From positions 186,001 to 250,000 of the forward strand of contig NZ_JARWAC010000011.1 in the NCBI RefSeq assembly GCF_029846175.1: DNA of 64,000 nt, given 5' to 3'. This DNA comes from Sphaerisporangium sp. TRM90804 (GTDB lineage: Bacteria > Actinomycetota > Actinomycetes > Streptosporangiales > Streptosporangiaceae). Below are positions 27,623 to 36,806 of the stretch, one piece after another. The notes under the pieces are model-generated. The model worked only from the letters and a program-made list of their open reading frames with translations. It did not search any database and was not told the DNA's origin. Position 1 is the first letter of the stretch. Every line of letters starts with the position of its first letter. The position numbers and the translations under genes were made by a program.

Positions 27623-28096
27623 ATGACCGAGACCCTCCGTCTGGTGCCCGTCACCCCCGCCAACATCGAGACGGCCATCGCCGTGCGCGTCCGCCCCGAC
27701 CAGGAGCGCTTCGTCTGCCCGGTGGTGACCTCGCTGGCCGAGGCCTACGTCCACCAGCAGGTGGCCTGGCCACGCCTCATCCTCGACGGCGACCGTGCCG
27801 TGGGGTTCCTCATGGCGTTTCTCGACATGGACTGGGACGGCAGGGGGGTCGACCTCCGGTCCGGCTTGTGGCGCCTCAACGTGGTCCCCGACGCGCAGGG
27901 GAGCGGTGTCGGCCGCTTCGCCGTCGAGTCGGTGGCCGCCGAGATCAGGCGCCGCCGCGGCACGCTGATGTATGTCACCTGGGAGCCGGGAGAGGGCGGC
28001 CCGGAGGGTTTCTACCGGAGGCTCGGGTTCCGGCTCACGGGGGAGAAGAGCGACGGCGAGACGGTCGGGGTGCTGGACCTCACGAACCCGGCCTGA
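27623..28096 (+). CDS. GNAT acetyltransferase (spermidine/diamine type)
   Basis: This 157-aa GNAT protein has LWRLNVVPDAQGSGVGRFAVE as the acetyl-CoA-binding motif A and GFYRRLGF near the end. The order and the FLMAFLDMD strand resemble BltD/PaiA-like polyamine acetyltransferases. Acceptor unknown. It lies 80 bp after the uvrA-like gene and may be read through from it. Confidence 0.83.
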   Translation: MTETLRLVPVTPANIETAIAVRVRPDQERFVCPVVTSLAEAYVHQQVAWPRLILDGDRAVGFLMAFLDMDWDGRGVDLRSGLWRLNVVPDAQGSGVGRFAVESVAAEIRRRRGTLMYVTWEPGEGGPEGFYRRLGFRLTGEKSDGETVGVLDLTNPA

Positions 28097-28171
28097 CCCG
28101 GGCACCGCCGCCGTCCAAGGGCATCGCCAGAACCCGTTTGAGGTGCCGCCGCGGCGCTACGCTGCTGTGTC

Positions 28172-29152
28172 ATGCGGGAGACACGCCTCGACACCGCCCG
28201 GATCCAGGCGGCCCGCCGGGTGATCGACCCGGTTTTCCTCGACACTCCGCTGTACCGCTGCGAGGCGCTGGAACCCGGCCTCGGGTGCACGGTGAGCGTC
28301 AAGCTCGAAACGGCGAACCCGGTCCGCAGCTTCAAGGCCCGCGGCACCGAGCTGGTCGCAAGCCTGCTCGCCGCCGACGGCTCGCGAGCCGTGGTGTGCG
28401 CGAGCGCGGGCAACCTGGGCCAGGCCCTCGCCTGGTCCGGTCGCGGGCGGGGGCTCGACGTCACCGTCGTGGCGTCCCGCTTCGCGCCCGTGGCCAAGCT
28501 CGATCGCATCCGCGCCTTGGGCGCCAGGCTGGAGCTGGTGGACGGCGACTTCGACCTGGCTCGCGAGCGGGCGGCGGCCGTCGCGCGGCGCGACGGCATC
28601 CGGCTGGTCGAGGACAGCCTGGACATCGAGACCTGCGAGGGCGCGGCGACCATCGGCCTGGAACTGGTGGGCGCCGCGCCTTCGTTCGACGCCGTCCTGA
28701 TCGCCCTCGGCGGCGGGGCGCTGGCCACCGGTGTGGGGCATGTGGTGAAGGCCCTGGCGCCCGAAGTCGAGGTGATCTGCGTCCAGCCGCTGGGCGCCCC
28801 GGCGATGACACGCTCCTGGCACAGCCGGCGCGTCGTCACCACCGACTCGACCGACACCATCGCCGACGGCGTCGCCGGCCGGCGCCCCATCCCGGCCGTC
28901 CTGGACGACCTGCTCGTGGTCGCCGACGACGCCGTCCTGGTCCGGGAGGAGTCGATCATGACCGGCATGCGGATGCTGCTCGACCACGCCGGCCTCGTCG
29001 TCGAACCGTCGGCCGCGCTCGGCATCGCGGCGATCCTCGAAGACCGCGACCGCTTCGCCGGCCGGCACGTCGTCACCATCGTGTGCGGCAGCAACGTCGA
29101 CGTCGACGCCTACCACCGCTGGGTCGGCGCGGCTCCCGCCCACAGACCCTGA
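28172..29152 (+). CDS. threonine/serine dehydratase-like PLP enzyme
   Basis: This 326-aa fold-type II PLP enzyme has the Schiff-base lysine K55 in VRSFKARG, the substrate loop SAGNLGQALAW, and the phosphate-binding glycine loop GGGALATG. It lacks the C-terminal ACT domain of biosynthetic threonine deaminase, so a catabolic threonine/serine dehydratase or racemase-like role fits. The canonical SxGNHxQ loop is changed to SAGNLGQ, so the histidine is lost, which occurs in divergent members. The ATG at 28172 lies 75 bp after the acetyltransferase; the three genes may be one unit. Confidence 0.87.
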   Translation: MRETRLDTARIQAARRVIDPVFLDTPLYRCEALEPGLGCTVSVKLETANPVRSFKARGTELVASLLAADGSRAVVCASAGNLGQALAWSGRGRGLDVTVVASRFAPVAKLDRIRALGARLELVDGDFDLARERAAAVARRDGIRLVEDSLDIETCEGAATIGLELVGAAPSFDAVLIALGGGALATGVGHVVKALAPEVEVICVQPLGAPAMTRSWHSRRVVTTDSTDTIADGVAGRRPIPAVLDDLLVVADDAVLVREESIMTGMRMLLDHAGLVVEPSAALGIAAILEDRDRFAGRHVVTIVCGSNVDVDAYHRWVGAAPAHRP

Positions 29153-29741
29153 CGATCGCCCGGCCTCTGAGAACCATCCGCCATATGCCCCAGAGGAGCA
29201 CCCGCCACCAGGCCGGTGCGCTGGCCTTGATCGGTCTCGCGCTCTCCGGGCGCGGTACCGCCTCAGACGGCGCAATCGTGGTCGATCTCGAAGTCACCGC
29301 CGATTCTCCTGCTCTACGCGCTCATCGTGGCGCCCGCATGGTTTCATGATCATCTGCTTGCCGGTCTCCCAGACCGAATCCTGAGCCATGCCCTCCCGTC
29401 GGGGACGGACTTCGGTGATTACGAGGCGCAAGGCTTAGTGACGCCGCGGCCTCGAAGACGACGAGAGGGAGATCTCGCTCTAGCCGGCCGCTGTCGCGCG
29501 CCGGTGCCGGAAGCGGTGGTCGGTGAGCCTGCGCCCACGGATGATGACGCAGGACGGTCCGAGGGCGGGGGGTCAAGGGGCGAGGGGGTGGGTGGTTACG
29601 CTGGTCGGGTGTCCTACCTTTTCGGGATTCGAGCGGAAGCGCGCCTGTGATGTCCTTCCTCTCTGACATGCGCGGCCGAGGTGCGAGCCCGGTCATGACG
29701 GCCCGATACACGGCATTCGCGGGCGAGAGCCGGTCGTAGGC
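29153..29741. other. 589-bp region without a confident gene
   Basis: Codon bias drops and no frame has a ribosome site with a recognisable product. A 54-codon frame from ATG 29185 (MPQRSTRHQAGALALIGLAL, stop near 29349) and a 107-codon frame at 29327 are the longest but look like debris. The last 100 bp must hold the promoter of the ECF41 sigma gene. I see no transposase or RNA. Confidence 0.4.
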
Positions 29742-30623
29742 GTGACCCTGGAGCGGCGGGAGCGCCTGGAGCGGTTCGAGGCCAACCGTAGGCGCCTGTT
29801 CGGGGTGGCCTACCGGCTGCTCGGGGAGGCGTCCGGGGCCGAGGACGTGGTGCAGGACGCCTACCTGCGCTGGGAGCGCGGTGACTGGGCGGTCTCGCCG
29901 GAGGCGTGGCTGACCAAGGTGGTCACCAACCTGTGCCTGGACCGGCTCACCTCGGCGCGGGCGCGGCGGGAGCGCTATGTCGGGACGTGGCTGCCCGAGC
30001 CGGTCGTCACCGGCGGCGGCGCGCTCGACCCGCTGGAGACCGTGGAGCAGCGGGAGCTGCTGTCGCTCGGGATGCTGGTGCTGCTGGAGCGGCTCACCCC
30101 GCCGGAGAGGGCGGTGTTCGTGCTGCGCGAGGCGTTCGGCCACAGCCACCGCGAGATCGCGGACATCCTGGAGGTGAACGAGCCGCACGTTCGGCAGTTG
30201 TACCGCCGGGCGCAGCAGCACGTCGCCGAGGCGCGCAAGCGGTTCACCGCCCCGCCCGGCCGGCGACGGGAGCTCCTGGAACGGTTCCTGGAGGCCACGC
30301 TCGTCGGCGACGTGCCGGCGCTGGAGCGAATGCTGGCCGAAGACGTGGTCGCCTGGGCCGACGGCGGCGGCAAGGCGCCGGCCGCGCGGCGTCCGCTGGT
30401 CGGCCGGGAGCAGGTCCTGCGCTACCTGGCCGCCCTGGCCGGGTACGCGCCGCGCGTCCGCCTGGTGCCCGAGCTGGTGAACGGCGAGCCCGCCTTCGTG
30501 GCGTACATGGACGGCCAGCTGTCGGCGGTCACCGTCCCCGAGTTCGACGGCGACCGCATCGCCGGCTTCCGCACCATCACCAACCCGGACAAGCTCGCCT
30601 TCCTCGTGAAGCAGAAGTCGTGA
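29742..30623 (+). CDS. ECF41-type sigma factor with SnoaL-like C-terminal domain
   Basis: This 293-aa sigma factor has ECF regions 2 (LFGVAYRLLGEASGAEDVVQ) and 4 (PPERAVFVLREAFGHSHREI) and a fused SnoaL-like domain (about 175-293). Three diagnostic ECF41 motifs are present: WLPEP (83-87) in the linker, DGGGK (207-211) and NPDKL (281-285) near the end. In ECF41 the C-terminal domain controls activity instead of a separate anti-sigma factor. The next gene is an oxidoreductase, one of the usual ECF41 partners, and has an ECF41-like promoter. GTG start. Confidence 0.92.
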   Translation: MTLERRERLERFEANRRRLFGVAYRLLGEASGAEDVVQDAYLRWERGDWAVSPEAWLTKVVTNLCLDRLTSARARRERYVGTWLPEPVVTGGGALDPLETVEQRELLSLGMLVLLERLTPPERAVFVLREAFGHSHREIADILEVNEPHVRQLYRRAQQHVAEARKRFTAPPGRRRELLERFLEATLVGDVPALERMLAEDVVAWADGGGKAPAARRPLVGREQVLRYLAALAGYAPRVRLVPELVNGEPAFVAYMDGQLSAVTVPEFDGDRIAGFRTITNPDKLAFLVKQKS

Positions 30624-30641
30624 CTGTTTCTCCGGCCGCGT

Positions 30642-30668
30642 TGTCACGGATCGCCTTCGTGTCCCGTT
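30642..30668 (+). promoter_or_regulatory. ECF41-like promoter before the oxidoreductase gene
   Basis: TGTCAC (30642-30647) is followed 17 bp later by CGTT (30665-30668), close to the TGTCACA-N15/16-CGTC form reported for ECF41 targets (from memory). It lies 34 bp before the oxidoreductase start, in the gap after the sigma gene, which is where ECF41 promoters are normally found. Confidence 0.6.
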
Positions 30669-30701
30669 CATCCTGCGTCGAACGACGATGGGAGAACGTT
30701 C

Positions 30702-31835
30702 ATGATGACGACGACACCGCGCATCGCGGTCCTGGGCGCCGGATACACCGGCGTCGCGGCCGCCAAGCTGCTCGCCAGGCGCACCGGCGCCGAAGTCACG
30801 GTCGTCAACAACCGTGACCGGTTCGCGGAGCGCATGCGCAACCACCAGCTCGCCTCCGGCCAGAAGGTGCGCCACCTGCCGCTGCGTGAGCTGTTCGACG
30901 GCACCGGCGTCCGGCTGATCATCGACCGGGTCGCGCGGGTCGACCCGGAGCGGAGGCGGGTGGAGCTGGCCGGTGCGGAGCCGGTCCCCTACGACCTGCT
31001 GGTGTACGCGCTGGGCAGCCACGCCGATCTGGACGCCGTTCCCGGCGCGGCCGAGCACGCCTACGCCGTCGCCGACGCCGAGCGGGCCGAGCGGCTGCGC
31101 GACCAGGTGCGCACCGCAGGCACGATCGCCGTGATCGGCGCCGGGCCGACCGGATTGGAGACGGCCACCGAACTGGCCGAGACCCACCCCGACCGCACGG
31201 TGCGGCTGGTCACCAGCGGAGCGCTGGGCGAGCAGCTGTCCGAGCGCGGTCGCGAGCACCTGCGCCGCGCCGTCGACCGCCTCGGCATCCAGGTGTGGGA
31301 GCACGCCAGGGTCGCCAAGGTCGACGCGGGCGGCGTGCTGCTGGAGAACGGTGAACGCGTCGACGCCGACACGGTGGCGTGGACCGCCGGCTTCGGCGTC
31401 CCGGACCTGGCGCGCGAGGCCGGGCTGGCCGTGGACGCCCGCGGTCGCATGCTCGTGGACGGAACCCTGCGTTCGCAGTCGCACCCGGACGTCTACGGCA
31501 TCGGGGACGCCGCGGCCGCGCACACCCAGGGCGGGCACGTGCTGCGCATGGGCTGCGGCCCGGGAAACCTGGCGGCCGCGTGCGCCTACCACGCCATCAG
31601 CGCCCGCATGGCCGGGCGTGACCCGAAGCCGCTGCGTGTCAGGGTCGACGCCCTGTGCATCAGCCTCGGCAGGTGGGACGGGGTCCTGCAGCCCGTCGAC
31701 CTCGACGGCAACCCGCACGGGAAGGTGCGCACCGGCCGCCCCGTCGCGCTGATCAAGAAGGGCGTGCTCGGCGTCACCGGGTGGCACGCCCTTCGCCACC
31801 CCGCTCTGGTCGCGGCAGGCGCGAGACAGGGTTGA
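30702..31835 (+). CDS. NDH-2-like FAD/NAD(P)-dependent oxidoreductase
   Basis: This 377-aa flavoprotein has two Rossmann motifs, GAGYTG near residue 12 (FAD) and GAGPTG near residue 147 (NADH), and the GIGDAAA motif near the C-terminus. It resembles type II NADH dehydrogenases and related disulfide-reductase-fold oxidoreductases. ECF41 sigma factors usually control a carboxymuconolactone decarboxylase, oxidoreductase or epimerase; this gene fills that role, 78 bp after the sigma gene. Substrate unknown. Confidence 0.9.
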   Translation: MMTTTPRIAVLGAGYTGVAAAKLLARRTGAEVTVVNNRDRFAERMRNHQLASGQKVRHLPLRELFDGTGVRLIIDRVARVDPERRRVELAGAEPVPYDLLVYALGSHADLDAVPGAAEHAYAVADAERAERLRDQVRTAGTIAVIGAGPTGLETATELAETHPDRTVRLVTSGALGEQLSERGREHLRRAVDRLGIQVWEHARVAKVDAGGVLLENGERVDADTVAWTAGFGVPDLAREAGLAVDARGRMLVDGTLRSQSHPDVYGIGDAAAAHTQGGHVLRMGCGPGNLAAACAYHAISARMAGRDPKPLRVRVDALCISLGRWDGVLQPVDLDGNPHGKVRTGRPVALIKKGVLGVTGWHALRHPALVAAGARQG

Positions 31836-32060
31836 CGCTCCCGCCCGGGTCCGCCCGCCGGCCGGCGGATCCGGGCGGGACATGTCCCTCGCGAGCCCGC
31901 CCGGTGTTCTCCGAGGCGTTTCCGCGGCCGTGACCGTGCTCGGAGACACGGCGCTCTGAGACATGACACGGCGCCCCGCGACACGGCCGCCACGGCCATC
32001 GGCGCAAAGCCGGCCCGGCCGGTAACCGCCCCCTCGACAGTCGAAAGGCAGTAGACCCCG

Positions 32061-33083
32061 ATGTCCTCCACCCCCGCGACCCGCCACGTCACCGCCTCGG
32101 ACGCCCCCGCCGGCCGACAGCCCCCCGCCACGGTGCGCACGCTGCTCGGCGTCGTCATCGGACTGACCGCGGTGCTCGTCGTGATGCTGTGCGCCTTCGC
32201 CCTGCCCTCCGTCAACGGCGGCCCCCGCCACATGCCCCTCGGCCTGACCGGACCGCAACAGGCCGCCCAGACACTGCGAACCGGCCTGGACGACGAGGCC
32301 TGGGACGTCACCGTCTACCCCGGCCCGCGAGAACTCCAGGCCGCCATCAGGCAGCGCGAGATCGTCGGCGGACTAGCGCTCGGCGCCGACGGCATCACCG
32401 TCTACACCGCCGGCGCGGCCGGCCAGCAGCCCACCGCGGCGATCAACGCCCTGGGCGCCGCGATGGCGGCACAGCGGCAGAGCGAGGTCACCGTCCACGA
32501 CGTGGTGCCGTTCCCCGCCGACGACCCCCGCGGCGCCGGATTCACCGCCACCGCCCTCCCGCTCATCATCGGCGGGATCCTGCCCGCGGTCGCCCTGCTG
32601 CGCCTGTTTCCCGGACACGCCAATGTGCGCCGCCGCCTGGCCGGGGTGATCCTCTTCGCCCTGGTCGCCGGAGCCGCCGTCGCCGCCGTCCTGCAGTACG
32701 GGTTCGGCTCCCTGCACGGCACCTACTGGCTCACCGCGCTCGGCCTGTCCCTGGGCATGGCCGCGCTGTCCATCCCCTTTCTGGCGCTGGAATCCCTGCT
32801 CGGCATCGCGGGCCTGGGCGCCGGCGCCGCGGTGATGATGCTGCTCGGCAACCCGCTGTCGGGCCTCGCGGGCCCGCACTGGCTGCCCGCCGGCTGGGCC
32901 ACCCTCGGCCAGCTGCTCCCGCCGGGGGCCTCCGGCAGCCTCGTGCGGGCCGTCAGCTTCTTCGACGGCACCGGCGCCGGCGGCCCCGCCCTGACCCTGA
33001 CCGCCTGGGCTCTGGCCGGTCTGGCGGCCCTCCTCCTCACCGCTCGCGCCCCACGCACCGCGCCGCCGGCGGCGGCCGGGTGA
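32061..33083 (+). CDS. ABC-2/YhgE-like membrane protein
   Basis: This 340-aa protein has one helix near residues 28-50, an extracytoplasmic domain of about 115 residues (GPQQAAQTLRTGLDDEAWDV, then REIVGGLALGADGITVYTAG), and five or six helices from about residue 168 on. One large loop after the first helix followed by a helix bundle is the layout of YhgE/Pip and ABC-2 membrane proteins. No ATPase gene is adjacent. Role unknown; export or secretion support is the usual guess. Confidence 0.75.
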   Translation: MSSTPATRHVTASDAPAGRQPPATVRTLLGVVIGLTAVLVVMLCAFALPSVNGGPRHMPLGLTGPQQAAQTLRTGLDDEAWDVTVYPGPRELQAAIRQREIVGGLALGADGITVYTAGAAGQQPTAAINALGAAMAAQRQSEVTVHDVVPFPADDPRGAGFTATALPLIIGGILPAVALLRLFPGHANVRRRLAGVILFALVAGAAVAAVLQYGFGSLHGTYWLTALGLSLGMAALSIPFLALESLLGIAGLGAGAAVMMLLGNPLSGLAGPHWLPAGWATLGQLLPPGASGSLVRAVSFFDGTGAGGPALTLTAWALAGLAALLLTARAPRTAPPAAAG

Positions 33084-33609
33084 GGTCGTTCCAGCGGGTC
33101 CGATCTGGTCGAGGGGTGTGTCTCGCCTCTGGCGACCATCCCGGAGCGGGCCGGTGTGATCAGGGGGGCGGCGTCGCGGGCCCTTCGACGCGGGGTCGGC
33201 CGAGACGCGCGCGGAGCAGGCCGGTGACCGAGGGGCCGCCCGCGAAGCACCATACGGCGATCACGGGATCGCAGATGGCGCAGCCCAGGGGAGGAGGTGT
33301 CCGCGAACGGGATGATCGGGTTGCCGTACAGCCTTCCGCGACCGGTTCAAACGCGTCGTCGGCGTCAGCCCTCGCGCCTACCGCGGCAGTTTCAGCTGAC
33401 GGCTTTCACCCACGCTCCCGTCTTGGGCCGGGTCAGCCACGGGGCCCGGCCGGCCCCGGCGCCTGCGACGATCGGCTCGGTCCCGCGTACGCGCCGGGAG
33501 CGTCATGGCGGCCAGGGGAATGTGCGCTTACGGGTGCTTGAGTGATCCTGCTTCGAGAGGTTTCCTGGGACGGGAGCCGATTCGCTCGGCGTGAGGTCGG
33601 GAGCGGTCC
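33084..33609. other. intergenic region with regulator debris
   Basis: This 526-bp stretch has no intact gene. The only recognisable coding trace is an AraC-type C-terminus near 33334 (listed separately). The last 60 bp before the protease gene are less GC-rich and probably hold its promoter. Confidence 0.45.
33319..33399 (+). pseudogene. 3' remnant of an AraC-family regulator
   Basis: A short frame reads TAFRDRFKRVVGVSPRAYRG and ends SFS-stop. The FRxRFxRxxGVSPxAYR pattern is the last helix-turn-helix motif of AraC regulators. No upstream helix-turn-helix or sensor domain is present in any frame, so only the gene end survives. Confidence 0.6.
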
Positions 33610-34521
33610 ATGACTGGACGCACGATGCATGATCTGGTTCTTCGCATGATCGCGGTGATGGCGCTGCTGGCGCTGATGTACGCGGGCGTGGTCGGGGCGA
33701 TGCTGCTGGCCGGCGTCGCCTGGCAGGTCGTGGTGCCGGTCGTGGCGGTGGCGGTTCTGCTGCAGTGGTGGGCGGCCGAGGGGCTCGCGCGTACGGCGAC
33801 CGGGGCTGAGATCGTGGACGCCGGAGAGGAGCCGGAACTGCACGGCGTGCTGGACCGGCTGTGCGCGCTGAACGATGTGCCCAAGCCGCGGGTGGCCGTC
33901 AGCCCCGACCCCGTCCCCAACGCTTTCACTCTGGGACGCTCCGAACGGCACACCACCATCGTGGTGACCCGCGGGCTGCTGGAGGTGCTGGAGCCTGACG
34001 AGCTCGGCGCGGCCCTGGCGCACGAGGTCGCGCACATCCGCCACCGGGACGTGGCGGTCATGACGCTGGCCGGTTCGCTCGCCATCGCCATGGCCTGGGG
34101 CGCGAAGGTCGCTCGCGACTTCGTGCGGAGGAACTCCGGGCCCGCCCCCATCCTCCAGCAGATCCTCGACCTTCCGGTCGCGTTCATGCTGGTGGCCTTC
34201 TATCCGCTGATCATCCTGCTCGGGCTGTGCAGCCTGCTGGCGCAGATGCCGCTGCGGGCACTGGGCCGCTACCGGGAACTGGCCGCCGACCATGACGCGG
34301 CCGTGCAGACCAGGCAGCCCGCCTTGCTGGCCGCCGCCCTGCTCAAGATCGGTGACGGCGGCCTGGTGCCCCGCACCGACCTGCGCGCCGCCGCGCGCGT
34401 CCCCGCGACGAGCCTGGTGGCGGCCAAGCCCGTCCGCTGGGCCTGGTGGTCCACTCACCCGGCGATCGCCCGGCGCGTCGACCGCCTCACCGCGCTGAGC
34501 GGCACGACCGCGACCCGGTGA
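33610..34521 (+). CDS. M48-family membrane metalloprotease
   Basis: This 303-aa membrane protease has two N-terminal helices (about 13-35 and 38-55), the zinc-binding HEVAH motif (H138, E139, H142), a second pair of helices (about 150-168 and 188-212), and the third zinc ligand E223 in RELAADHDA. This matches HtpX/Ste24-type proteases that degrade damaged membrane proteins. It is shorter than Ste24. The ATG at 33610 immediately precedes TGRTMHDLVL. It is convergent with the CU044_5270 gene across a shared terminator. Confidence 0.9.
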   Translation: MTGRTMHDLVLRMIAVMALLALMYAGVVGAMLLAGVAWQVVVPVVAVAVLLQWWAAEGLARTATGAEIVDAGEEPELHGVLDRLCALNDVPKPRVAVSPDPVPNAFTLGRSERHTTIVVTRGLLEVLEPDELGAALAHEVAHIRHRDVAVMTLAGSLAIAMAWGAKVARDFVRRNSGPAPILQQILDLPVAFMLVAFYPLIILLGLCSLLAQMPLRALGRYRELAADHDAAVQTRQPALLAAALLKIGDGGLVPRTDLRAAARVPATSLVAAKPVRWAWWSTHPAIARRVDRLTALSGTTATR

Positions 34522-34597
34522 CGCCGCCGCCGGGCGCCGGGCCGGCCATCGGCGTCCCCGTGGCCGGGGCGACACGGCCGGGACGATGACGCACCGT

Positions 34598-34630
34598 GCG
34601 GACCGTCCTGCCCCGGCGAGGACGGTCCGC
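34598..34630. terminator. bidirectional terminator
   Basis: GCGGACCGTCCT and AGGACGGTCCGC form a perfect 12-bp stem with a 9-nt loop, midway between the convergent protease and CU044_5270 genes. Confidence 0.85.
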
Positions 34631-34668
34631 ACGTCAAGCCGGGCTGGAGTCCCGGAGTGCGAGTGAGG

Positions 34669-35781
34669 TCAGGACCCGCCGGCCTCGATGTCGGCCAGCG
34701 TCACCCGGGAGACCTTGAAGGTGGTCACGGACGACGGCGCCCCCTGCGCGCCGACCACGGAGCGGATCGGCATCCCGGTCCTGGCGTCGATCGTCAGCAC
34801 CTGATCGCCGCTGCCGAGGAACAGCGCCGGGCCCGCCGTGAGGGTCAGCGTGGGCTGACCGCCCGTCGTCGAGTCCTCGACGGTGACCTCGGGAATGGTG
34901 GAGAGCAGGCGGAGCACGCCCGCCCGGATCTTCGGGTTGGCCGCCCCTCGGGCCAGGGCGTCGACGCTGTTGGTCCAGAGGTGGTTGTTGACGAGGTTCT
35001 CCAGGTCCTTGCCGGTGGGCTGCTTCGGCGGGGTGGCGACCCCCTTCTCCCGCAGGATGCGTTCCTGCTTGGCCATGGCCTCGTCCCACGCCGCCTTCTG
35101 CTCGTCGGGGCTGAGGCCCAGCCCGAACGCGTTGGGGGTGGCGTTGACCATCTGCTTCCTGGCGGCGTCGAGGTCGCCGGTCGCCGCGAAGAGTGCCGCC
35201 GCCACCTGACGGGCGTTCACGTCCTCGGCGAGGTTGTCACCGCCGGCGATCGCCTCCGGGAGGGCGCCCTCGGTGTCGGTCACGTAGTACTCGCCGCCGT
35301 CGGTGTACAGGTTGTAGGTGACGTACGGCGATCTGCCGTCGATGGTCTGGACCTGCTTGACCAGCGACGCGTCTCCCGGCAGTGGCTCGTCACTCGCCTT
35401 GATGTCGGTCACCAGGGCCACCAGCTTGATGTCGCCCTTGATGTCGGCCGTGCCCGCCGGGGAGGCCGCCGTCTGCGCCAGGGAGGCCGGCCCGGCCGGG
35501 GCCGTTGACCCGGGCGTCGACGGGGTGACGAGCACGAAGGTCGTCGCCGCCGCGAGCGCGCCGATGCCGGCGACGATGCCGGCCTTGCCCAGAACGCCCA
35601 AGCGGCGGTCGCGCGCCCAGGTGAACCTCGCTTCACGCGCCGGAGCCGTCTCCGGCACCCGTGCGGGCCCGGCTTCGGCCATGGCTGCCCGCAGCGTCGT
35701 CCGCGCTCGCTCGTACGCCTCGGGCCGCAGGGGTGCGGCGTTCTTGAGCTGACTGACCAGATCCATCTCGTCCACGATCAC
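34669..35781 (-). CDS. CU044_5270-family membrane-anchored protein
   Basis: This protein of about 370 aa has a cytoplasmic N-terminus of about 55 residues, one membrane helix (about 62-84) and a large extracytoplasmic domain (LAQTAASPAG, later DARKQMVNATP and DQVLTIDARTGMPI). It matches the CU044_5270 family, nearly always encoded right after a SigE-like ECF sigma factor and thought to act as its membrane partner. The GTG at 35781 overlaps the sigma stop as GTGA and has AAGGAA upstream, so the pair is translationally coupled; the ATG at 35766 is the alternative. Confidence 0.85.
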   Translation of the reverse strand: MIVDEMDLVSQLKNAAPLRPEAYERARTTLRAAMAEAGPARVPETAPAREARFTWARDRRLGVLGKAGIVAGIGALAAATTFVLVTPSTPGSTAPAGPASLAQTAASPAGTADIKGDIKLVALVTDIKASDEPLPGDASLVKQVQTIDGRSPYVTYNLYTDGGEYYVTDTEGALPEAIAGGDNLAEDVNARQVAAALFAATGDLDAARKQMVNATPNAFGLGLSPDEQKAAWDEAMAKQERILREKGVATPPKQPTGKDLENLVNNHLWTNSVDALARGAANPKIRAGVLRLLSTIPEVTVEDSTTGGQPTLTLTAGPALFLGSGDQVLTIDARTGMPIRSVVGAQGAPSSVTTFKVSRVTLADIEAGGS

Positions 35782-36347
35782 TGGCTTTCCTTCACACTGT
35801 TGAGATCGGTCAATAGCGCGGCCACTTCCGGCGTGTTCCGCAACGCCGTCCGGGCCTGGTGCAGCAGGCGGCGTGCCGTCCCGGCCGGCATGCGGAGCGC
35901 CCGTGCGGCGTCGGCGACGGTCAGGTCCTCCCAGGCGACGAGGCTGAGCACCTCTCGTTCCTCGGGCCTGAGCCTGGCCAGGGCCGGGCGGAGCACCGCC
36001 CGGGTGTCCACGCGGGCGTCCACCGCCGGCCAGGGGTCCCACTCGTTCGCCATGCTCGTCGCGTCGGGGACGAGGTCCTCCGCCGGCTGGGACCGCCAGT
36101 GACGGCGCAGCCGGTTCAGGGCCACCCCGTACAACCACGGCCGCGCTTCGGGGAACGAGCGGTCATAGCTCCTCCGGGACTCGAAGGCCGCCACCCACAC
36201 GTCGCCGAGGAGGTCCTCGGCCGCCTCACGCCCCACTCGCCGCGCGAGGAAGGCCCCGACAGCACGCTCGTGGCGGAGGATCACCTCCACGAAGGCTTCC
36301 TTGTCTCCGGCGAGCGATCTGCCTATCAGCTCTGCGTCTGTCGTCAT
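35778..36347 (-). CDS. ECF sigma factor
   Basis: This 189-aa ECF sigma factor has region 2 (AFLARRVGREAAEDLLGDVW, then ARPWLYGVALNRLRRHWRSQ) and region 4 (LRPEEREVLSLVAWEDLTVA, then the recognition helix MPAGTARRLLHQAR). It belongs to the group paired with CU044_5270 membrane proteins. The ATG at 36347 follows GAGGAAGGTC; an in-frame start at 36395 lacks this. The following gene overlaps its stop. The regulon is unknown. Confidence 0.9.
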   Translation of the reverse strand: MTTDAELIGRSLAGDKEAFVEVILRHERAVGAFLARRVGREAAEDLLGDVWVAAFESRRSYDRSFPEARPWLYGVALNRLRRHWRSQPAEDLVPDATSMANEWDPWPAVDARVDTRAVLRPALARLRPEEREVLSLVAWEDLTVADAARALRMPAGTARRLLHQARTALRNTPEVAALLTDLNSVKESQ

Positions 36348-36533
36348 GACCTTCCTCGGCTCTGCTTGCCTTCCACCCCGCAATTGCCAACTCACCCCCC
36401 AAAGCGTTCAGAACAGACATGAGGGTGACCGTGGTTGGCTCCCCGTATCGCCCATGACCCGGTGCTCAGGCCGGCGGCCGATCTCGTTCCAGCCGGTGCC
36501 ACCATGGGGAGTCGGGAGCTGAGGAGGATCACC

Positions 36534-36752
36534 ATGGCGGCTCAGGAGCCTGAGCGGGAGACCGAGTTTCCGCACAGGATAGGCAAGACGGCCAGGCGAG
36601 TGCTGGCCGCGCACGGGTACACGCGGTATGAGGAGCTGACCGGGACCACCCCGGCCGAGCTGCTCAAGATCCATGGGATGGGGAGGAAGGGCATCGAGAT
36701 CCTGCGTGAGGAGCTCGCGGTCAGAGGCCTGTCGTTCGCCGACGGCTCCTGA
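36534..36752 (+). CDS. helix-hairpin-helix (RpoA-CTD-like) DNA-binding protein
   Basis: This 72-aa protein reads PHRIGKTARRVLAAHGYTRY, EELTGTTPAELLKIHGMGRK and GIEILREELAVRGL. This is a single helix-hairpin-helix unit like the C-terminal domain of RNA polymerase alpha, which binds DNA non-specifically or at UP elements. GAGGAGGATCACC before the ATG at 36534 fixes the start. Role unknown; a small nucleoid or polymerase accessory factor is plausible. Confidence 0.78.
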   Translation: MAAQEPERETEFPHRIGKTARRVLAAHGYTRYEELTGTTPAELLKIHGMGRKGIEILREELAVRGLSFADGS

Positions 36753-36806
36753 GCGGCTCGGGGGTCGCGGCCGTGGACTCCCGCGGCAGGCCGGAAATCC
36801 GGGCTC

